A stretch of 35,572 bases of DNA from Pseudomonas fluorescens (lineage in GTDB: Bacteria > Pseudomonadota > Gammaproteobacteria > Pseudomonadales > Pseudomonadaceae): the NCBI RefSeq assembly GCF_000802965.1, contig NZ_JSAK01000011.1, positions 71,484-107,055 of the forward strand. Reading direction: 5' to 3'. Within the stretch, counting starts at the first letter, position 1, and each line of letters starts with the position of its first letter. Shown here in pieces: positions 20,165-33,329 of the stretch. The notes beneath the pieces were generated by a model. It ran no database searches, was not told where the DNA came from, and was given only the letters and a program-made list of their open reading frames with translations. The translations under genes were made by a program, and so were the position numbers.

Positions 20165-20536
20165 CTACTTAGGCTTCTTGGTACCGTACTTCGAACGACC
20201 CTGGTTACGACCTTTAACGCCGGAAGTATCCAAAGAACCGCGAACGGTGTGGTAACGAACACCTGGCAAGTCTTTTACACGACCGCCGCGGATCAGTACC
20301 ACGCTGTGCTCTTGCAGGTTGTGGCCTTCACCACCGATGTACGAGGAAACCTCGAAACCGTTGGTCAGACGCACACGGCATACTTTACGCAGTGCCGAGT
20401 TAGGTTTTTTCGGCGTGGTGGTGTACACACGGGTGCACACGCCACGGCGTTGCGGGCAGTTCTGCAGCGCAGGCACGTCGGATTTCTCGACGATACGCTT
20501 ACGCGGCTGACGTACCAGCTGGTTGATAGTTGCCAT
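20165..20536 (-). CDS. rpsL: 30S ribosomal protein S12
   Basis: A 123-residue S12 at the decoding centre. The loop [13 protein letters not shown] has Lys43 and [11 protein letters not shown] has Lys88, the classical streptomycin-resistance positions; both are wild type. Asp89 in the same loop is the beta-methylthiolation site in E. coli. It is the first gene of the str operon, behind a promoter and a terminator-like leader hairpin. SD GGAG. Confidence 0.99.
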   Translation of the reverse strand: MATINQLVRQPRKRIVEKSDVPALQNCPQRRGVCTRVYTTTPKKPNSALRKVCRVRLTNGFEVSSYIGGEGHNLQEHSVVLIRGGRVKDLPGVRYHTVRGSLDTSGVKGRNQGRSKYGTKKPK

Positions 20537-20580
20537 CTACTAGCTCCACTGTTGTCTTGCGACGCTATTGTCTTGCAAGA

Positions 20581-20610
20581 AAAGCAAAATGGCAGGAACG
20601 AATTCCCGCC
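20581..20610 (-). terminator. terminator-like hairpin in the rpsL leader (candidate attenuator)
   Basis: The minus-strand stem GGCGGGAA / TTCCTGCC has a TTCG loop and is followed by ATTTTGCTTTTC. It starts about 10-15 nt after the predicted transcript start and lies 45 bp before rpsL. The hairpin-plus-T pattern is that of an intrinsic terminator placed before the first gene. Confidence 0.6.
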
Positions 20611-20627
20611 AAATTTAGGGGTACAAG

Positions 20628-20656
20628 AGTCTAAAGAGGATCTTGCCCCCAGTCAA
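20628..20656 (-). promoter_or_regulatory. sigma-70 promoter of the str operon
   Basis: Minus-strand -35 TTGACT (20651-20656) and -10 TAGACT (20628-20633) have a 17-bp spacer. It lies about 100 bp after the rpoC stop and upstream of the leader hairpin. I see no clean rpoC terminator before it, so rpoBC read-through is possible. Confidence 0.78.
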
Positions 20657-20752
20657 GGCAAGGCCCCGCCCTCCCCGCTCATCCAACCTCGACAAATTGT
20701 CTCGATTCGATGAACGGAGCGAACAGGGCCTTACGCTCATTTACCGCAGAAC

Positions 20753-23700
20753 TCAGTTACCGCTCGAGTTCAGCGCTTCGGTCAGTGCAGCTTCCACTTC
20801 ACTGGCGCTAACGCGCAACGGTTTGTCAGCATCACGACGACGCTTGCGCTCGCTGTGATAAGCCAGACCGGTACCAGCCGGGATCAGACGACCCACGACC
20901 ACGTTTTCTTTCAGGCCGCGCAGGTAGTCGCGCTTGCCGGTTACCGCCGCTTCGGTCAGTACGCGAGTGGTTTCCTGGAAGGAAGCCGCCGAGATGAACG
21001 ATTCGGTGGACAACGACGCCTTGGTGATACCCAGCAGAACGCGAGTGAACTTGGAGACAAATTTGTCTTCGCCGCTCAAACGCTCGTTCTCTACCAGAAC
21101 GTGAGTCAATTCCATCTGGTCGCCCTTGATGAAACTGGAATCGCCGGATTCAGCGATTTCAACTTTACGCAGCATCTGACGCAGGATGGTCTCGATGTGC
21201 TTATCGTTGATCTTCACGCCTTGCAGACGGTAAACGTCCTGGATCTCGTTAACGATGTACTTGGCCAGCGCACTTACACCCAGCAGACGCAGGATGTCGT
21301 GTGGATCGCTTGGACCGTCGGAGATAACTTCGCCGCGGTTTACCTGTTCGCCTTCGAACACGTTCAGGTGACGCCACTTCGGAATCAGCTCTTCATACGG
21401 ATCGCTACCGTCGTTCGGGGTAATGACCAGACGGCGCTTGCCTTTGGTCTCTTTACCGAACGCGATGGTGCCGCTGACTTCAGCCAGAATCGACGCTTCT
21501 TTCGGACGACGAGCTTCGAACAAGTCGGCAACACGCGGCAGACCACCGGTGATGTCACGGGTCTTCGAAGTCTCTTGCGGGATACGAGCGATAACGTCAC
21601 CGATCGCGATCTTCGCACCATCCGCCACACCGACCAGGGCGTTGGCTGGCAGGAAGTACTGAGCGATAACGTCAGTGCCTGGCAGCAACAGATCCTTGCC
21701 GTTGTCGTCGACCATCTTCACGGCAGGACGGATGTCCTTACCCGCAGCTGGACGGTCTTTGGCGTCGAGCACTTCAATGTTGGTCATACCGGTCAATTCG
21801 TCAGTCTGACGCTTGATCGTGATGCCTTCTTCCATGCCCACGTAGGTCACGGTACCTTTCATTTCGGTAACGATTGGGTGAGTGTGCGGATCCCACTTGG
21901 CCACGATTGCGCCAGCGTCGACCTTGTCACCTTCTTTAACCGAAATCACAGCACCGTACGGCAGCTTGTAACGCTCACGCTCACGACCGAAGTCATCAGC
22001 GATGGCCAGCTCACCGGAACGGGACACAGCAACCAGGTGACCATCCACGCGCTCTACGTGCTTCAGGTTGTGCAGACGGACGGTACCGCCATTCTTCACC
22101 TGAACGCTGTCAGCAGCGGAGGTCCGGCTTGCCGCACCACCGATGTGGAACGTACGCATCGTCAGCTGGGTACCCGGCTCACCGATCGACTGTGCAGCGA
22201 TTACGCCGACAGCTTCACCGATGTTCACCTGGTGACCACGAGCCAAGTCACGGCCGTAGCACTTGGCGCAAATGCCGTAGCGGGTTTCGCAGCTGATCGG
22301 CGAACGCACGATCACTTCGTCGATGCTGTTCAGCTCGATGAATTCAACCCACTTCTCGTCTACCAGGGTGCCGGCAGGAACGATAACGTCCTCGGTACCT
22401 GGCTTGAATACGTCACGGGCAATAACACGACCCAATACGCGCTCACCCAACGGCTCTACAACGTCACCGCCTTCAATGTGCGGAGTCATCAGCAGACCGT
22501 GTTCGGTGCCGCAATCGATCTCGGTTACAACCAGATCTTGCGCTACGTCTACCAGACGACGAGTCAGGTAACCGGAGTTCGCAGTTTTCAACGCGGTATC
22601 CGCCAGACCTTTACGAGCACCGTGAGTCGAGATGAAGTACTGAAGTACGCTCAAACCTTCACGGAAGTTCGCAGTAATCGGCGTTTCAATGATGGAACCG
22701 TCCGGCTTGGCCATCAGGCCACGCATACCGGCCAGCTGACGAATCTGTGCTGCGGAACCCCGCGCACCCGAGTCGGCCATCATGTACATCGAGTTGAAAG
22801 ACTCTTGGTCGACTTCAACGCCATGACGGTCGATGACTTTCTCTTTCGAGAGGTTGGCCATCATCGCCTTGGAAACTTCGTCGTTCGCCTTGGACCAAAG
22901 GTCGATCACTTTGTTGTACTTCTCGCCCTGGGTTACCAGGCCGGAGGCGTACTGACTTTCGATCTCTTTCACTTCGTCGGTGGCAGCACCGATGATGCGG
23001 GCTTTTTCATCCGGGATAACGAAGTCGTTAACGCCGATGGAAACGCCGGAAATGGTCGAGTAGGCAAAACCGGTGTACATCAACTGGTCAGCGAAGATCA
23101 CGGTCTCTTTCAGACCAACCACGCGGTAGCACTGGTTGATCAGCTTGGAGATCGCCTTTTTCTTCATCGGCAGGTTGACGACGTCGTACGACAGACCTTT
23201 TGGCACAACTTGATACAGCAACGCACGGCCGACAGTGGTGTCGACGATACGAGTGCCGCTCACGCTGCCACCGTCACGGTCGTTGACGGTTTCGTTGATC
23301 CGCACTTTGACCTTGGCGTGCAGTGCGGCTTCGCCGGCACGGAACACACGGTCTACTTCCTGCAGATCCGCGAACACACGACCTTCGCCCTTGGCGTTGA
23401 TCGCTTCACGAGTCATGTAGTACAGACCCAATACAACGTCCTGCGACGGAACGATGATTGGCTCACCGTTGGCTGGCGACAGAATGTTGTTGGTCGACAT
23501 CATCAACGCACGCGCTTCGAGCTGGGCTTCCAGCGTCAGCGGTACGTGCACGGCCATTTGGTCGCCGTCGAAGTCGGCGTTGTACGCGGCGCAGACCAGA
23601 GGGTGCAGCTGGATAGCCTTACCTTCGATCAGTACCGGTTCAAACGCCTGGATACCCAGACGGTGAAGGGTCGGTGCACGGTTGAGAAGAACCGGGTGTT

Positions 23701-24952
23701 CGCGAATCACTTCAGCGAGAACGTCCCAAACTTCCGGCAGCTCGCGCTCGACCATCTTCTTGGCAGCTTTGATGGTGGTAGCGAGACCACGCATTTCCAG
23801 CTTGCCGAAAATGAACGGCTTGAACAGCTCGAGAGCCATTTTCTTCGGCAGACCGCACTGGTGCAGACGCAGGGTCGGACCTACGGTAATTACCGAACGA
23901 CCGGAGTAGTCAACACGCTTACCGAGCAAGTTCTGACGGAAACGACCCTGCTTACCCTTGATCATGTCAGCCAGGGATTTCAGAGGACGCTTGTTCGAAC
24001 CGGTGATAGCGCGGCCACGACGACCGTTGTCGAGCAGTGCGTCGACAGCTTCCTGCAACATACGCTTTTCGTTGCGCACGATGATGTCCGGAGCGGACAG
24101 ATCCAGCAGGCGCTTCAAACGGTTGTTACGGTTGATCACTCGACGATACAGATCGTTGAGGTCGGAAGTCGCGAAGCGACCGCCATCCAGCGGGACCAGT
24201 GGACGCAGATCTGGCGGCAGAACCGGCAGAACGGTCAGCACCATCCACTCTGGCAGGTTGCCGGAACCCTGGAAGGCTTCCATCAACTTCAGACGCTTGG
24301 ACAGCTTCTTGATTTTGGTTTCGGAGTTGGTTTGCGGAATTTCTTCACGCAGACGGCCAATCTCGTGTTCCAGGTCGATAGCGTGCAGCAGTTCGCGGAC
24401 AGCTTCGGCACCCATGCGGGCATCGAAATCGTCGCCGAACTCTTCCAGCGCTTCGAAGTACTGCTCGTCGTTCAGCAGCTGACCTTTTTCAAGGGTGGTC
24501 ATGCCCGGGTCGATAACGACGTAGCTCTCGAAGTAGAGAACGCGTTCGATATCACGCAGGGTCATGTCCATCAGCAAGCCGATACGGGACGGCAGCGATT
24601 TCAGGAACCAGATGTGGGCAACAGGCGAGGCCAATTCGATGTGCGCCATGCGCTCACGACGAACTTTTGCCAGCGCGACTTCAACGCCGCACTTCTCGCA
24701 GATCACACCACGATGCTTCAAGCGCTTGTACTTACCGCACAGGCACTCGTAATCCTTTACCGGGCCAAAGATCTTGGCGCAGAACAGGCCGTCACGCTCA
24801 GGTTTGAACGTACGGTAGTTGATGGTTTCCGGCTTTTTAACTTCACCGAACGACCACGAACGGATCATCTCAGGCGATGCCAATCCAATACGGATGGCGT
24901 CGAACTCTTCGACTTGACCCTGGTTTTTCAGCAAATTCAGTAGGTCTTTCAA
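20753..24952 (-). CDS. rpoC: DNA-directed RNA polymerase beta' subunit
   Basis: A 1399-residue beta' subunit carrying the catalytic magnesium. The N-terminal zinc site is Cys70, Cys72, Cys85 and Cys88 ([18 protein letters not shown]). The NADFDGDQ triad lies near residue 460. The trigger loop is around [11 protein letters not shown] onward to the C-terminal third. The start codon is TTG, compensated by a perfect AGGAGG seven bases upstream. It lies 64 bp after rpoB. Codon 4 is CTA, but no TTA, CTA or TCA follows for over 1,350 codons. Confidence 0.99.
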   Translation of the reverse strand: MKDLLNLLKNQGQVEEFDAIRIGLASPEMIRSWSFGEVKKPETINYRTFKPERDGLFCAKIFGPVKDYECLCGKYKRLKHRGVICEKCGVEVALAKVRRERMAHIELASPVAHIWFLKSLPSRIGLLMDMTLRDIERVLYFESYVVIDPGMTTLEKGQLLNDEQYFEALEEFGDDFDARMGAEAVRELLHAIDLEHEIGRLREEIPQTNSETKIKKLSKRLKLMEAFQGSGNLPEWMVLTVLPVLPPDLRPLVPLDGGRFATSDLNDLYRRVINRNNRLKRLLDLSAPDIIVRNEKRMLQEAVDALLDNGRRGRAITGSNKRPLKSLADMIKGKQGRFRQNLLGKRVDYSGRSVITVGPTLRLHQCGLPKKMALELFKPFIFGKLEMRGLATTIKAAKKMVERELPEVWDVLAEVIREHPVLLNRAPTLHRLGIQAFEPVLIEGKAIQLHPLVCAAYNADFDGDQMAVHVPLTLEAQLEARALMMSTNNILSPANGEPIIVPSQDVVLGLYYMTREAINAKGEGRVFADLQEVDRVFRAGEAALHAKVKVRINETVNDRDGGSVSGTRIVDTTVGRALLYQVVPKGLSYDVVNLPMKKKAISKLINQCYRVVGLKETVIFADQLMYTGFAYSTISGVSIGVNDFVIPDEKARIIGAATDEVKEIESQYASGLVTQGEKYNKVIDLWSKANDEVSKAMMANLSKEKVIDRHGVEVDQESFNSMYMMADSGARGSAAQIRQLAGMRGLMAKPDGSIIETPITANFREGLSVLQYFISTHGARKGLADTALKTANSGYLTRRLVDVAQDLVVTEIDCGTEHGLLMTPHIEGGDVVEPLGERVLGRVIARDVFKPGTEDVIVPAGTLVDEKWVEFIELNSIDEVIVRSPISCETRYGICAKCYGRDLARGHQVNIGEAVGVIAAQSIGEPGTQLTMRTFHIGGAASRTSAADSVQVKNGGTVRLHNLKHVERVDGHLVAVSRSGELAIADDFGRERERYKLPYGAVISVKEGDKVDAGAIVAKWDPHTHPIVTEMKGTVTYVGMEEGITIKRQTDELTGMTNIEVLDAKDRPAAGKDIRPAVKMVDDNGKDLLLPGTDVIAQYFLPANALVGVADGAKIAIGDVIARIPQETSKTRDITGGLPRVADLFEARRPKEASILAEVSGTIAFGKETKGKRRLVITPNDGSDPYEELIPKWRHLNVFEGEQVNRGEVISDGPSDPHDILRLLGVSALAKYIVNEIQDVYRLQGVKINDKHIETILRQMLRKVEIAESGDSSFIKGDQMELTHVLVENERLSGEDKFVSKFTRVLLGITKASLSTESFISAASFQETTRVLTEAAVTGKRDYLRGLKENVVVGRLIPAGTGLAYHSERKRRRDADKPLRVSASEVEAALTEALNSSGN

Positions 24953-25016
24953 GGCCTTTCCTCCTGGCGGAGCAGAGAGCGGGCAATCCTGCCCCGCTCT
25001 CGATTCGCGTCACGTG

Positions 25017-29090
<4,074 letters not shown>

Positions 29091-29235
29091 CAGCGTTCCC
29101 CAGCTTGGTCACCTGCTTGTTTGGCCCCTCCCGACGGGAGCAGCCAGAAAATCGTGCAAACCCCATGGTTTGCGCCACCGCATCGGGTGGTTACAGCTCG
29201 TTATCAACACCGACCCAGTCGGCTGCCAATAACGG

Positions 29236-29264
29236 AAAAAGGCCGGTGGCAAGAGCCACCAGCC
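29236..29264 (-). terminator. rplL-rpoB attenuator/terminator
   Basis: The minus-strand stem GGCTGGTGGC / GCCACCGGCC has a TCTT loop and is followed by TTTTT. It lies about 45 bases after the rplL stop. In E. coli a partial terminator at the same junction sets the ratio of L7/L12 to polymerase; by position this is its counterpart. Confidence 0.85.
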
Positions 29265-29310
29265 ATCAGCCTGTCGCTTAACGCTCGGGCTGGAGACGCA
29301 AAGTCGATGC

Positions 29311-29676
29311 TTATTTCAGCTCGACTTTAGCGCCTGCTTCTTCCAGAGTTGCTTTGGCTTTGTCAGCTGCGTCTTTGGCAACAGCTTCCAGAACCATGGC
29401 AGGTGCGCCGTCAACTACAGCCTTGGCTTCTTTCAGGCCCAGACCGGTCAGTTCACGTACAGCCTTGATCACGTTAACTTTCTTCTCGCCAGCTTCGGTC
29501 AGCATGACGTTGAATTCAGTTTGCTCTTCAACAACGGCAGCAGCAGCAGCTGGACCAGCCGATGCAGCAGCAGCGGTAACACCGAATTTTTCTTCGAAAG
29601 CTTTGATCAGCTCAACAACTTCCATTACGGACATGTTGCCAACTGCTTCAAGGATATCGTTCTGAGAGATAGACAT
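29311..29676 (-). CDS. rplL: 50S ribosomal protein L7/L12
   Basis: A 121-residue stalk protein that recruits the translational GTPases. The N-terminal dimer/L10-binding domain (1-32) is followed by a flexible Ala-rich hinge (about 34-52), then the C-terminal domain with [15 protein letters not shown]. It is present in several copies per ribosome, so it needs more product than rpoB, which fits the terminator after it. It lies 75 bp after rplJ; SD AGGA. Confidence 0.99.
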   Translation of the reverse strand: MSISQNDILEAVGNMSVMEVVELIKAFEEKFGVTAAAASAGPAAAAAVVEEQTEFNVMLTEAGEKKVNVIKAVRELTGLGLKEAKAVVDGAPAMVLEAVAKDAADKAKATLEEAGAKVELK

Positions 29677-29751
29677 GAATCTAATTCCTGATATTGGGGA
29701 CGGCCTACGCGACCATCGAAAAAAACAAAAAACGCGAGAAGTTGACGAGCC

Positions 29752-30252
29752 TTAGGCTGCAGCAGCTTCTTTCTGGTCGCGAATTGCCGCCAGAGTACGA
29801 GCCAATTTGCTGGTTGCGCCTTGAATCACGCTCATCAGCTGAGAAATTGCTTCGTCACGGGTCGGCAGAGTTGCCAGTACGTCGATTTGGTTAGCTGCGA
29901 GGAACTTGCCCTCGAACGCAGCTGCCTTGATCTCGAACTTGTCCTGACCCTTTGCGAACTCTTTGAAGATCCGGGCAGCAGCGCCTGGATGTTCTTTGGA
30001 GAATGCAATCAGGGTAGGGCCAGTGAACACGTCGTTGAGGACACTGAATTCAGTGTCAGCAACAGCGCGCTTGAGCAGGGTGTTACGTACAACACGTACG
30101 TAAACACCAGCTTCACGAGCCTCTTTACGGAGTCCGGTCATCGCGCCTACTGTTACGCCACGGGCATCAGCCACGACAGCGGACAGAGCGACTTTGGCAG
30201 CCTCGTTGACTTCAGCGACGATGGCCTTCTTGTCTTCGAGTTTAATTGCCAC
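29752..30252 (-). CDS. rplJ: 50S ribosomal protein L10
   Basis: A 166-residue L10, the stalk base that carries L7/L12 dimers on its C-terminal helix. The start is GTG ([16 protein letters not shown]) with SD AGGAG. In bacteria the L10-L12 complex commonly represses this operon by binding the rplJ leader. The 198-bp structured leader here supports that. Confidence 0.99.
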   Translation of the reverse strand: MAIKLEDKKAIVAEVNEAAKVALSAVVADARGVTVGAMTGLRKEAREAGVYVRVVRNTLLKRAVADTEFSVLNDVFTGPTLIAFSKEHPGAAARIFKEFAKGQDKFEIKAAAFEGKFLAANQIDVLATLPTRDEAISQLMSVIQGATSKLARTLAAIRDQKEAAAA

Positions 30253-30450
30253 GGGTTTAACTCCTGCTTGTTACCGTTTCATTCGATCGAAACCGAATGT
30301 CGTTTTGGTGTCTGATTCGGTAAGGAACCGGGAGCACCATCTGCGTAGGCTTGTGGTTTAAGACTTGCGTCGCCTACGGTCTTGGATAGCCCCCGCCAGG
30401 CAGGGACCCCAATTTTTCAATTGGCGCAATCGCTTGCGCCAATCTTTGTC
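30253..30450 (-). promoter_or_regulatory. rplJ leader, candidate L10 operator
   Basis: This 198-nt leader contains a perfect 7-bp stem CGTAGGC / GCCTACG (arms at 30372-30378 and 30344-30350) around a 21-nt loop, the sort of fold seen in L10 leaders. More inverted repeats lie closer to the GTG start. Assigned from position and structure; a covariance-model search would be decisive. Confidence 0.65.
30420..30443 (-). promoter_or_regulatory. 10-bp perfect hairpin after rplA
   Basis: ATTGGCGCAA-GCGA-TTGCGCCAAT starts 8 bases after the rplA stop. The minus strand then reads TGAAAAATTGG, so there is no T run for termination. It overlaps a second possible hairpin, CCAATT-GAAA-AATTGG. Possible 3'-end stabiliser, processing site or switch. 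Confidence 0.55.
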
Positions 30451-31146
30451 TTACGCGTCGAGCGAGCTTTGGTCGATGACCAGACCTGGGCCCATAGTGG
30501 TGCTCAGGGTAACGCGCTTGACGTAAATGCCTTTCGAGGAAGCTGGTTTGATACGCTTCAGATCAGCGATCAGGGCTTCAACGTTTTCCTTCAGCTTGAC
30601 GGCATCGAAGCCGATCTTGCCAACGGAAGTGTGGATGATGCCGTTTTTGTCGGTGCGATAACGAACCTGACCAGCCTTGGCGTTTTTAACCGCGGTAGCT
30701 ACGTCTGGCGTTACGGTGCCGACTTTAGGGTTAGGCATCAGACCACGTGGACCGAGGATCTGACCCAACTGACCCACAACGCGCATTGCATCCGGGGATG
30801 CGATAACTACGTCATAGTTCAGGTCGCCGCCTTTCATTTCGGCAGCCAGATCGTCCATACCTACACGGTCAGCGCCGGCAGCCAGAGCGGCCTCAGCAGC
30901 TGGACCCTGGGTGAACACAGCAACGCGAACGGTCTTGCCAGTGCCGTGTGGCAGCACAGTAGCGCTACGAACGACCTGGTCGGATTTACGCGGGTCAACA
31001 CCCAGGTTCACAGCTACGTCGAACGACTCGCTGAACTTGACAGTCGACAGCTCAGCCAGCAGGGCAGCAGCGTCTACAAAATTGTAGGACTTGCCTGCTT
31101 CGATTTTGCCGGCGATAGCCTTTTGACGCTTGGTCAGCTTAGCCAT
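30451..31146 (-). CDS. rplA: 50S ribosomal protein L1
   Basis: A 231-residue L1 of the mobile stalk that helps release E-site tRNA. Signatures are [19 protein letters not shown] and [15 protein letters not shown]. In E. coli it represses rplK-rplA by binding the leader. Its ATG overlaps the rplK TAA by one base (TAATG), implying coupled translation. Length is normal. Confidence 0.99.
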   Translation of the reverse strand: MAKLTKRQKAIAGKIEAGKSYNFVDAAALLAELSTVKFSESFDVAVNLGVDPRKSDQVVRSATVLPHGTGKTVRVAVFTQGPAAEAALAAGADRVGMDDLAAEMKGGDLNYDVVIASPDAMRVVGQLGQILGPRGLMPNPKVGTVTPDVATAVKNAKAGQVRYRTDKNGIIHTSVGKIGFDAVKLKENVEALIADLKRIKPASSKGIYVKRVTLSTTMGPGLVIDQSSLDA

Positions 31147-31577
31147 TACACACCCTCCACGTTAAGGCCCATGCTACGAGCAGAACCGGCGATGGTACGC
31201 ACGGCTGCTTCCATATCAGCTGCAGTCAGATCCGCGTTTTTGGTTTTCGCGATTTCTTCCAGCTGAGCACGAGTTACAGTGCCAACCTTAACGGTGTTCG
31301 GACGAGCGGAACCGCTGGTCAGACCGGCCGCCTTCTTCAGCAGAACCGAAGCAGGGGTGGATTTGGTTTCGAACGTGAAGCTACGGTCGCTGTAGACAGT
31401 GATGATCACTGGAGTCGGCAGACCTGGCTCAAGACCCTGAGTACGGGCGTTGAAGGCCTTGCAGAATTCCATGATGTTCACGCCGTGCTGACCCAGAGCA
31501 GGACCAACAGGTGGGCTTGGGTTAGCCTGAGCGGCCTTCACTTGCAGCTTGATGTAAGCGGTAATCTTCTTGGCCAT
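31146..31577 (-). CDS. rplK: 50S ribosomal protein L11
   Basis: A 143-residue L11 of the GTPase-associated centre, required for RelA activation by stalled ribosomes. I chose the ATG at 31577 ([15 protein letters not shown]) with SD GGAG; a start at 31589 would add four unconserved residues. The N-terminal Pro-rich [14 protein letters not shown] is the thiostrepton-contact region. It follows a terminator and a short leader. I could not find a convincing promoter. Confidence 0.98.
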   Translation of the reverse strand: MAKKITAYIKLQVKAAQANPSPPVGPALGQHGVNIMEFCKAFNARTQGLEPGLPTPVIITVYSDRSFTFETKSTPASVLLKKAAGLTSGSARPNTVKVGTVTRAQLEEIAKTKNADLTAADMEAAVRTIAGSARSMGLNVEGV

Positions 31578-31592
31578 GAGGCACTCCAATTA

Positions 31593-31621
31593 CGGGTTCA
31601 AACGCCTCGAAAGGCTCCCCG
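31593..31621 (-). promoter_or_regulatory. rplK leader stem-loop, candidate L1 operator
   Basis: An outer stem CGGG / CCCG encloses an inner GCCT-TTCG-AGGC hairpin with an asymmetric GTTTGAA strand, ending 15 bases before rplK. A short helix with an asymmetric internal loop just upstream of rplK is where E. coli places its L1-binding site. Structural resemblance only. Confidence 0.4.
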
Positions 31622-31650
31622 GTTACTTGCGCGTTTATCCCAGTGACGAC

Positions 31651-31679
31651 AAAACCCCACAGCCTAAGGCTGCGGGGTT
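31651..31679 (-). terminator. terminator between nusG and rplK
   Basis: The minus-strand stem AACCCCGCAGCC / GGCTGTGGGGTT has a short loop and is followed by TTTTG. It begins about 15 bases after the nusG stop and separates secE-nusG from the rplK operon. Confidence 0.9.
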
Positions 31680-31694
31680 GGGATGCTTGTTCAG

Positions 31695-32228
31695 CTAGAC
31701 CTTTTCGACCTGACTGAACTCCAACTCTACCGGGGTAGAGCGTCCGAAAATGAGCACCGCGACCTGGATCCGGCTCTTCTCGTAGTTAACTTCTTCGACC
31801 GTGCCGGTGAAATCGGCAAACGGACCATCGTTAACGCGCACCGACTCGCCTGGCTCGAACAACGTCTTCGGCTTAGGCTTATCGCTACCGTCAGCGACGC
31901 GACGCAGAATCGCTTCTGCTTCTTTATCAGTGATTGGTGCAGGCTTATCAGCAGTACCGCCGATAAAGCCCATCACCCGAGGAGTATCCTTGACCAAGTG
32001 CCAAGTACCCTCGTTCATATCCATCTGGACCAGCACATAGCCAGGGAAGAACTTACGCTCGCTCTTGCGCTTCTGGCCATTACGCATTTCAACCACTTCT
32101 TCAGTGGGAACCAGAATCTCGCCGAAGCCATCTTCCATGCCAGCCAGCTTTACGCGCTCGATCAACGAACGCATGACATGCTTCTCGTAACCCGAGTAAG
32201 CATGCACAACATACCAACGCTTAGCCAC
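31695..32228 (-). CDS. nusG: transcription elongation/antitermination factor NusG
   Basis: A 177-residue NusG. The NGN domain (1 to about 115; [31 protein letters not shown]) clamps RNA polymerase. The C-terminal KOW domain (about 125-177; [20 protein letters not shown]) binds Rho or S10. The start codon is GTG, 9 bp after the secE stop. The pairing with secE is near-universal in bacteria. Confidence 0.99.
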   Translation of the reverse strand: MAKRWYVVHAYSGYEKHVMRSLIERVKLAGMEDGFGEILVPTEEVVEMRNGQKRKSERKFFPGYVLVQMDMNEGTWHLVKDTPRVMGFIGGTADKPAPITDKEAEAILRRVADGSDKPKPKTLFEPGESVRVNDGPFADFTGTVEEVNYEKSRIQVAVLIFGRSTPVELEFSQVEKV

Positions 32229-32237
32229 GGGACACCC

Positions 32238-32606
32238 TTAGCCGACAATCAAGGAGACAAGCCAGCCGAGCAGGGAATCGAGACCCCACAACAGCAACGC
32301 CATAACCAGGACAACAGCCACAACGATCAACGTGGTCTGCGTGGTTTCTTGGCGAGTTGGCCATACGACTTTACGAATCTCGGAGCGAGCTTCCTTAACC
32401 AGTACGAAGAAAGACTTGCCCTTAACTGTCTGCAAGCCTACAAAGGCAGCTACAGCAGCAATAGCAAGCAATGCGAGTACGCGGTACAGGATCGGCGAAG
32501 CAGAAAAGTACTGATTGCCAACAACGCCAACAACCACCAAAGCGACTACTACAAGCCACTTGAGGAGGTCGAAACGAGAGCCTTGAGCTTCAGCTTTAGG
32601 AGTCAT
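32238..32606 (-). CDS. secE: protein translocase subunit SecE
   Basis: A 122-residue SecE with three predicted membrane segments (about 17-32, 42-60 and 92-115), the long gammaproteobacterial form. The conserved amphipathic stretch EARSEIRKVVWPTRQETTQT precedes the last segment and clamps SecY. It lies 45 bp after tRNA-Trp and 9 bp before nusG, so it is probably co-transcribed with the tRNA from the promoter at 32748-32776. Confidence 0.98.
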   Translation of the reverse strand: MTPKAEAQGSRFDLLKWLVVVALVVVGVVGNQYFSASPILYRVLALLAIAAVAAFVGLQTVKGKSFFVLVKEARSEIRKVVWPTRQETTQTTLIVVAVVLVMALLLWGLDSLLGWLVSLIVG

Positions 32607-32651
32607 CTATGAAGATCCTGTGAAAAGAAAGCCAGACACACCGAGTGAATC

Positions 32652-32727
32652 TGGCAGGTCAGGAGGGAATCGAACCCCCAACCTACGGTTTTGGAGACCG
32701 TCGCTCTGCCAATTGAGCTACTGACCT
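32652..32727 (-). tRNA. tRNA-Trp (CCA)
   Basis: A 76-nt cloverleaf including an encoded CCA. Acceptor AGGTCAG pairs with CTGACCT. Anticodon loop CTCCAAA gives CCA. The T arm is GGGGGTTCGATTCCCTC. It lies immediately upstream of secE, as in other pseudomonads. Confidence 0.97.
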
Positions 32728-32747
32728 AAAACAAAATCAGGCCGACC

Positions 32748-32776
32748 ATTATGCCGACCCGAAAAAGACTTTACAA
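32748..32776 (-). promoter_or_regulatory. sigma-70 promoter for tRNA-Trp-secE-nusG
   Basis: Minus-strand -35 TTGTAA (32771-32776) and -10 CATAAT (32748-32753) have a 17-bp spacer, then the G/C-rich discriminator GGTCGGCC. The start would be about 15 bases before the tRNA. Confidence 0.8.
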
Positions 32777-32799
32777 CACTTACCAGGTAAGCCTGACTG

Positions 32800-32825
32800 C
32801 AACACCGGCATTTTCAACACCGGCA
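32800..32825. repeat. 11-bp direct repeat CAACACCGGCA
   Basis: Two exact copies at 32800-32810 and 32815-32825, separated by TTTT, lie between the tRNA-Thr terminator and the tRNA-Trp promoter, at the site where tufB is missing. No known function. Confidence 0.7.
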
Positions 32826-32860
32826 ACCTTCAGAAACACAACCAGGCGCAACCACTACCA

Positions 32861-32895
32861 CCTAAAACAAAGGCAGATATTTTCATATCTGCCTT
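32861..32895 (-). terminator. terminator of the Tyr-Gly-Thr tRNA operon
   Basis: The minus-strand stem AAGGCAGATAT / ATATCTGCCTT (11 bp, GAAA loop) is followed by TGTTTT. It begins 7 bases after the tRNA-Thr CCA end. It closes the tRNA operon where tufB would follow in many relatives. Confidence 0.9.
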
Positions 32896-32901
32896 GTTAT
32901 A

Positions 32902-32977
32902 TGGAGCTCTTGAGCGGATTTGAACCGCTGACCTCACCCTTACCAAGGGTGTGCTCTACCAACTGAGCTACAAGAGC
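32902..32977 (-). tRNA. tRNA-Thr (GGT)
   Basis: A 76-nt cloverleaf with encoded CCA. It starts GCTCTTGTAGCTCAGTTGG. Anticodon stem ACCC / GGGT and loop TTGGTAA give GGT. It is third in the Tyr-Gly-Thr operon, the trio that precedes tufB in E. coli. Confidence 0.97.
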
Positions 32978-33003
32978 GTAACACTGTGCAAAACCTGCAA
33001 ACG

Positions 33004-33077
<74 letters not shown>

Positions 33078-33101
33078 GAGGCTTGCAGCTCTCGCTAAAA
33101 A

Positions 33102-33186
<85 letters not shown>

Positions 33187-33199
33187 TAAGCGAGCCGGC

Positions 33200-33227
33200 A
33201 TTCTACATCATGCCAGCCTTCTGTCAA
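33200..33227 (-). promoter_or_regulatory. sigma-70 promoter of the Tyr-Gly-Thr tRNA operon
   Basis: Minus-strand -35 TTGACA (33222-33227, consensus) and -10 TAGAAT (33200-33205) have a 16-bp spacer and the discriminator GCCGGC. An AT-rich stretch (GTTTTTAATGAGAAAAA) just upstream resembles an UP element. G/C discriminators of this kind go with stringent control. Confidence 0.9.
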
Positions 33228-33270
33228 GCATTTTTCTCATTAAAAACCTGAGCTTAGCTGCGTTGACCTC

Positions 33271-33310
33271 GCTTCACATCGCTAACCGTTTCCGGTCTTC
33301 GCTGTGGAGC
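33271..33310. repeat. imperfect inverted repeat downstream of the SPOR-protein gene
   Basis: Arms GCTTCACA / TGTGGAGC and an inner ACCG / CGGT pair through mismatches around the centre TTTC. It lies 20 bp after the stop of the SPOR gene. There is no T run on either strand, so it is a weak candidate for an RNA 3' end. Confidence 0.4.
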
Positions 33311-33329
33311 GGGCGCCATTCTATGCAAA

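Noticed and set aside
20855..24943. Plus-strand open frame of 1,362 codons opposite rpoC
   Set aside because: It is in exact codon register with rpoC and stays open only because rpoC lacks TTA, CTA and TCA codons. It has no ribosome site and no recognisable domain.
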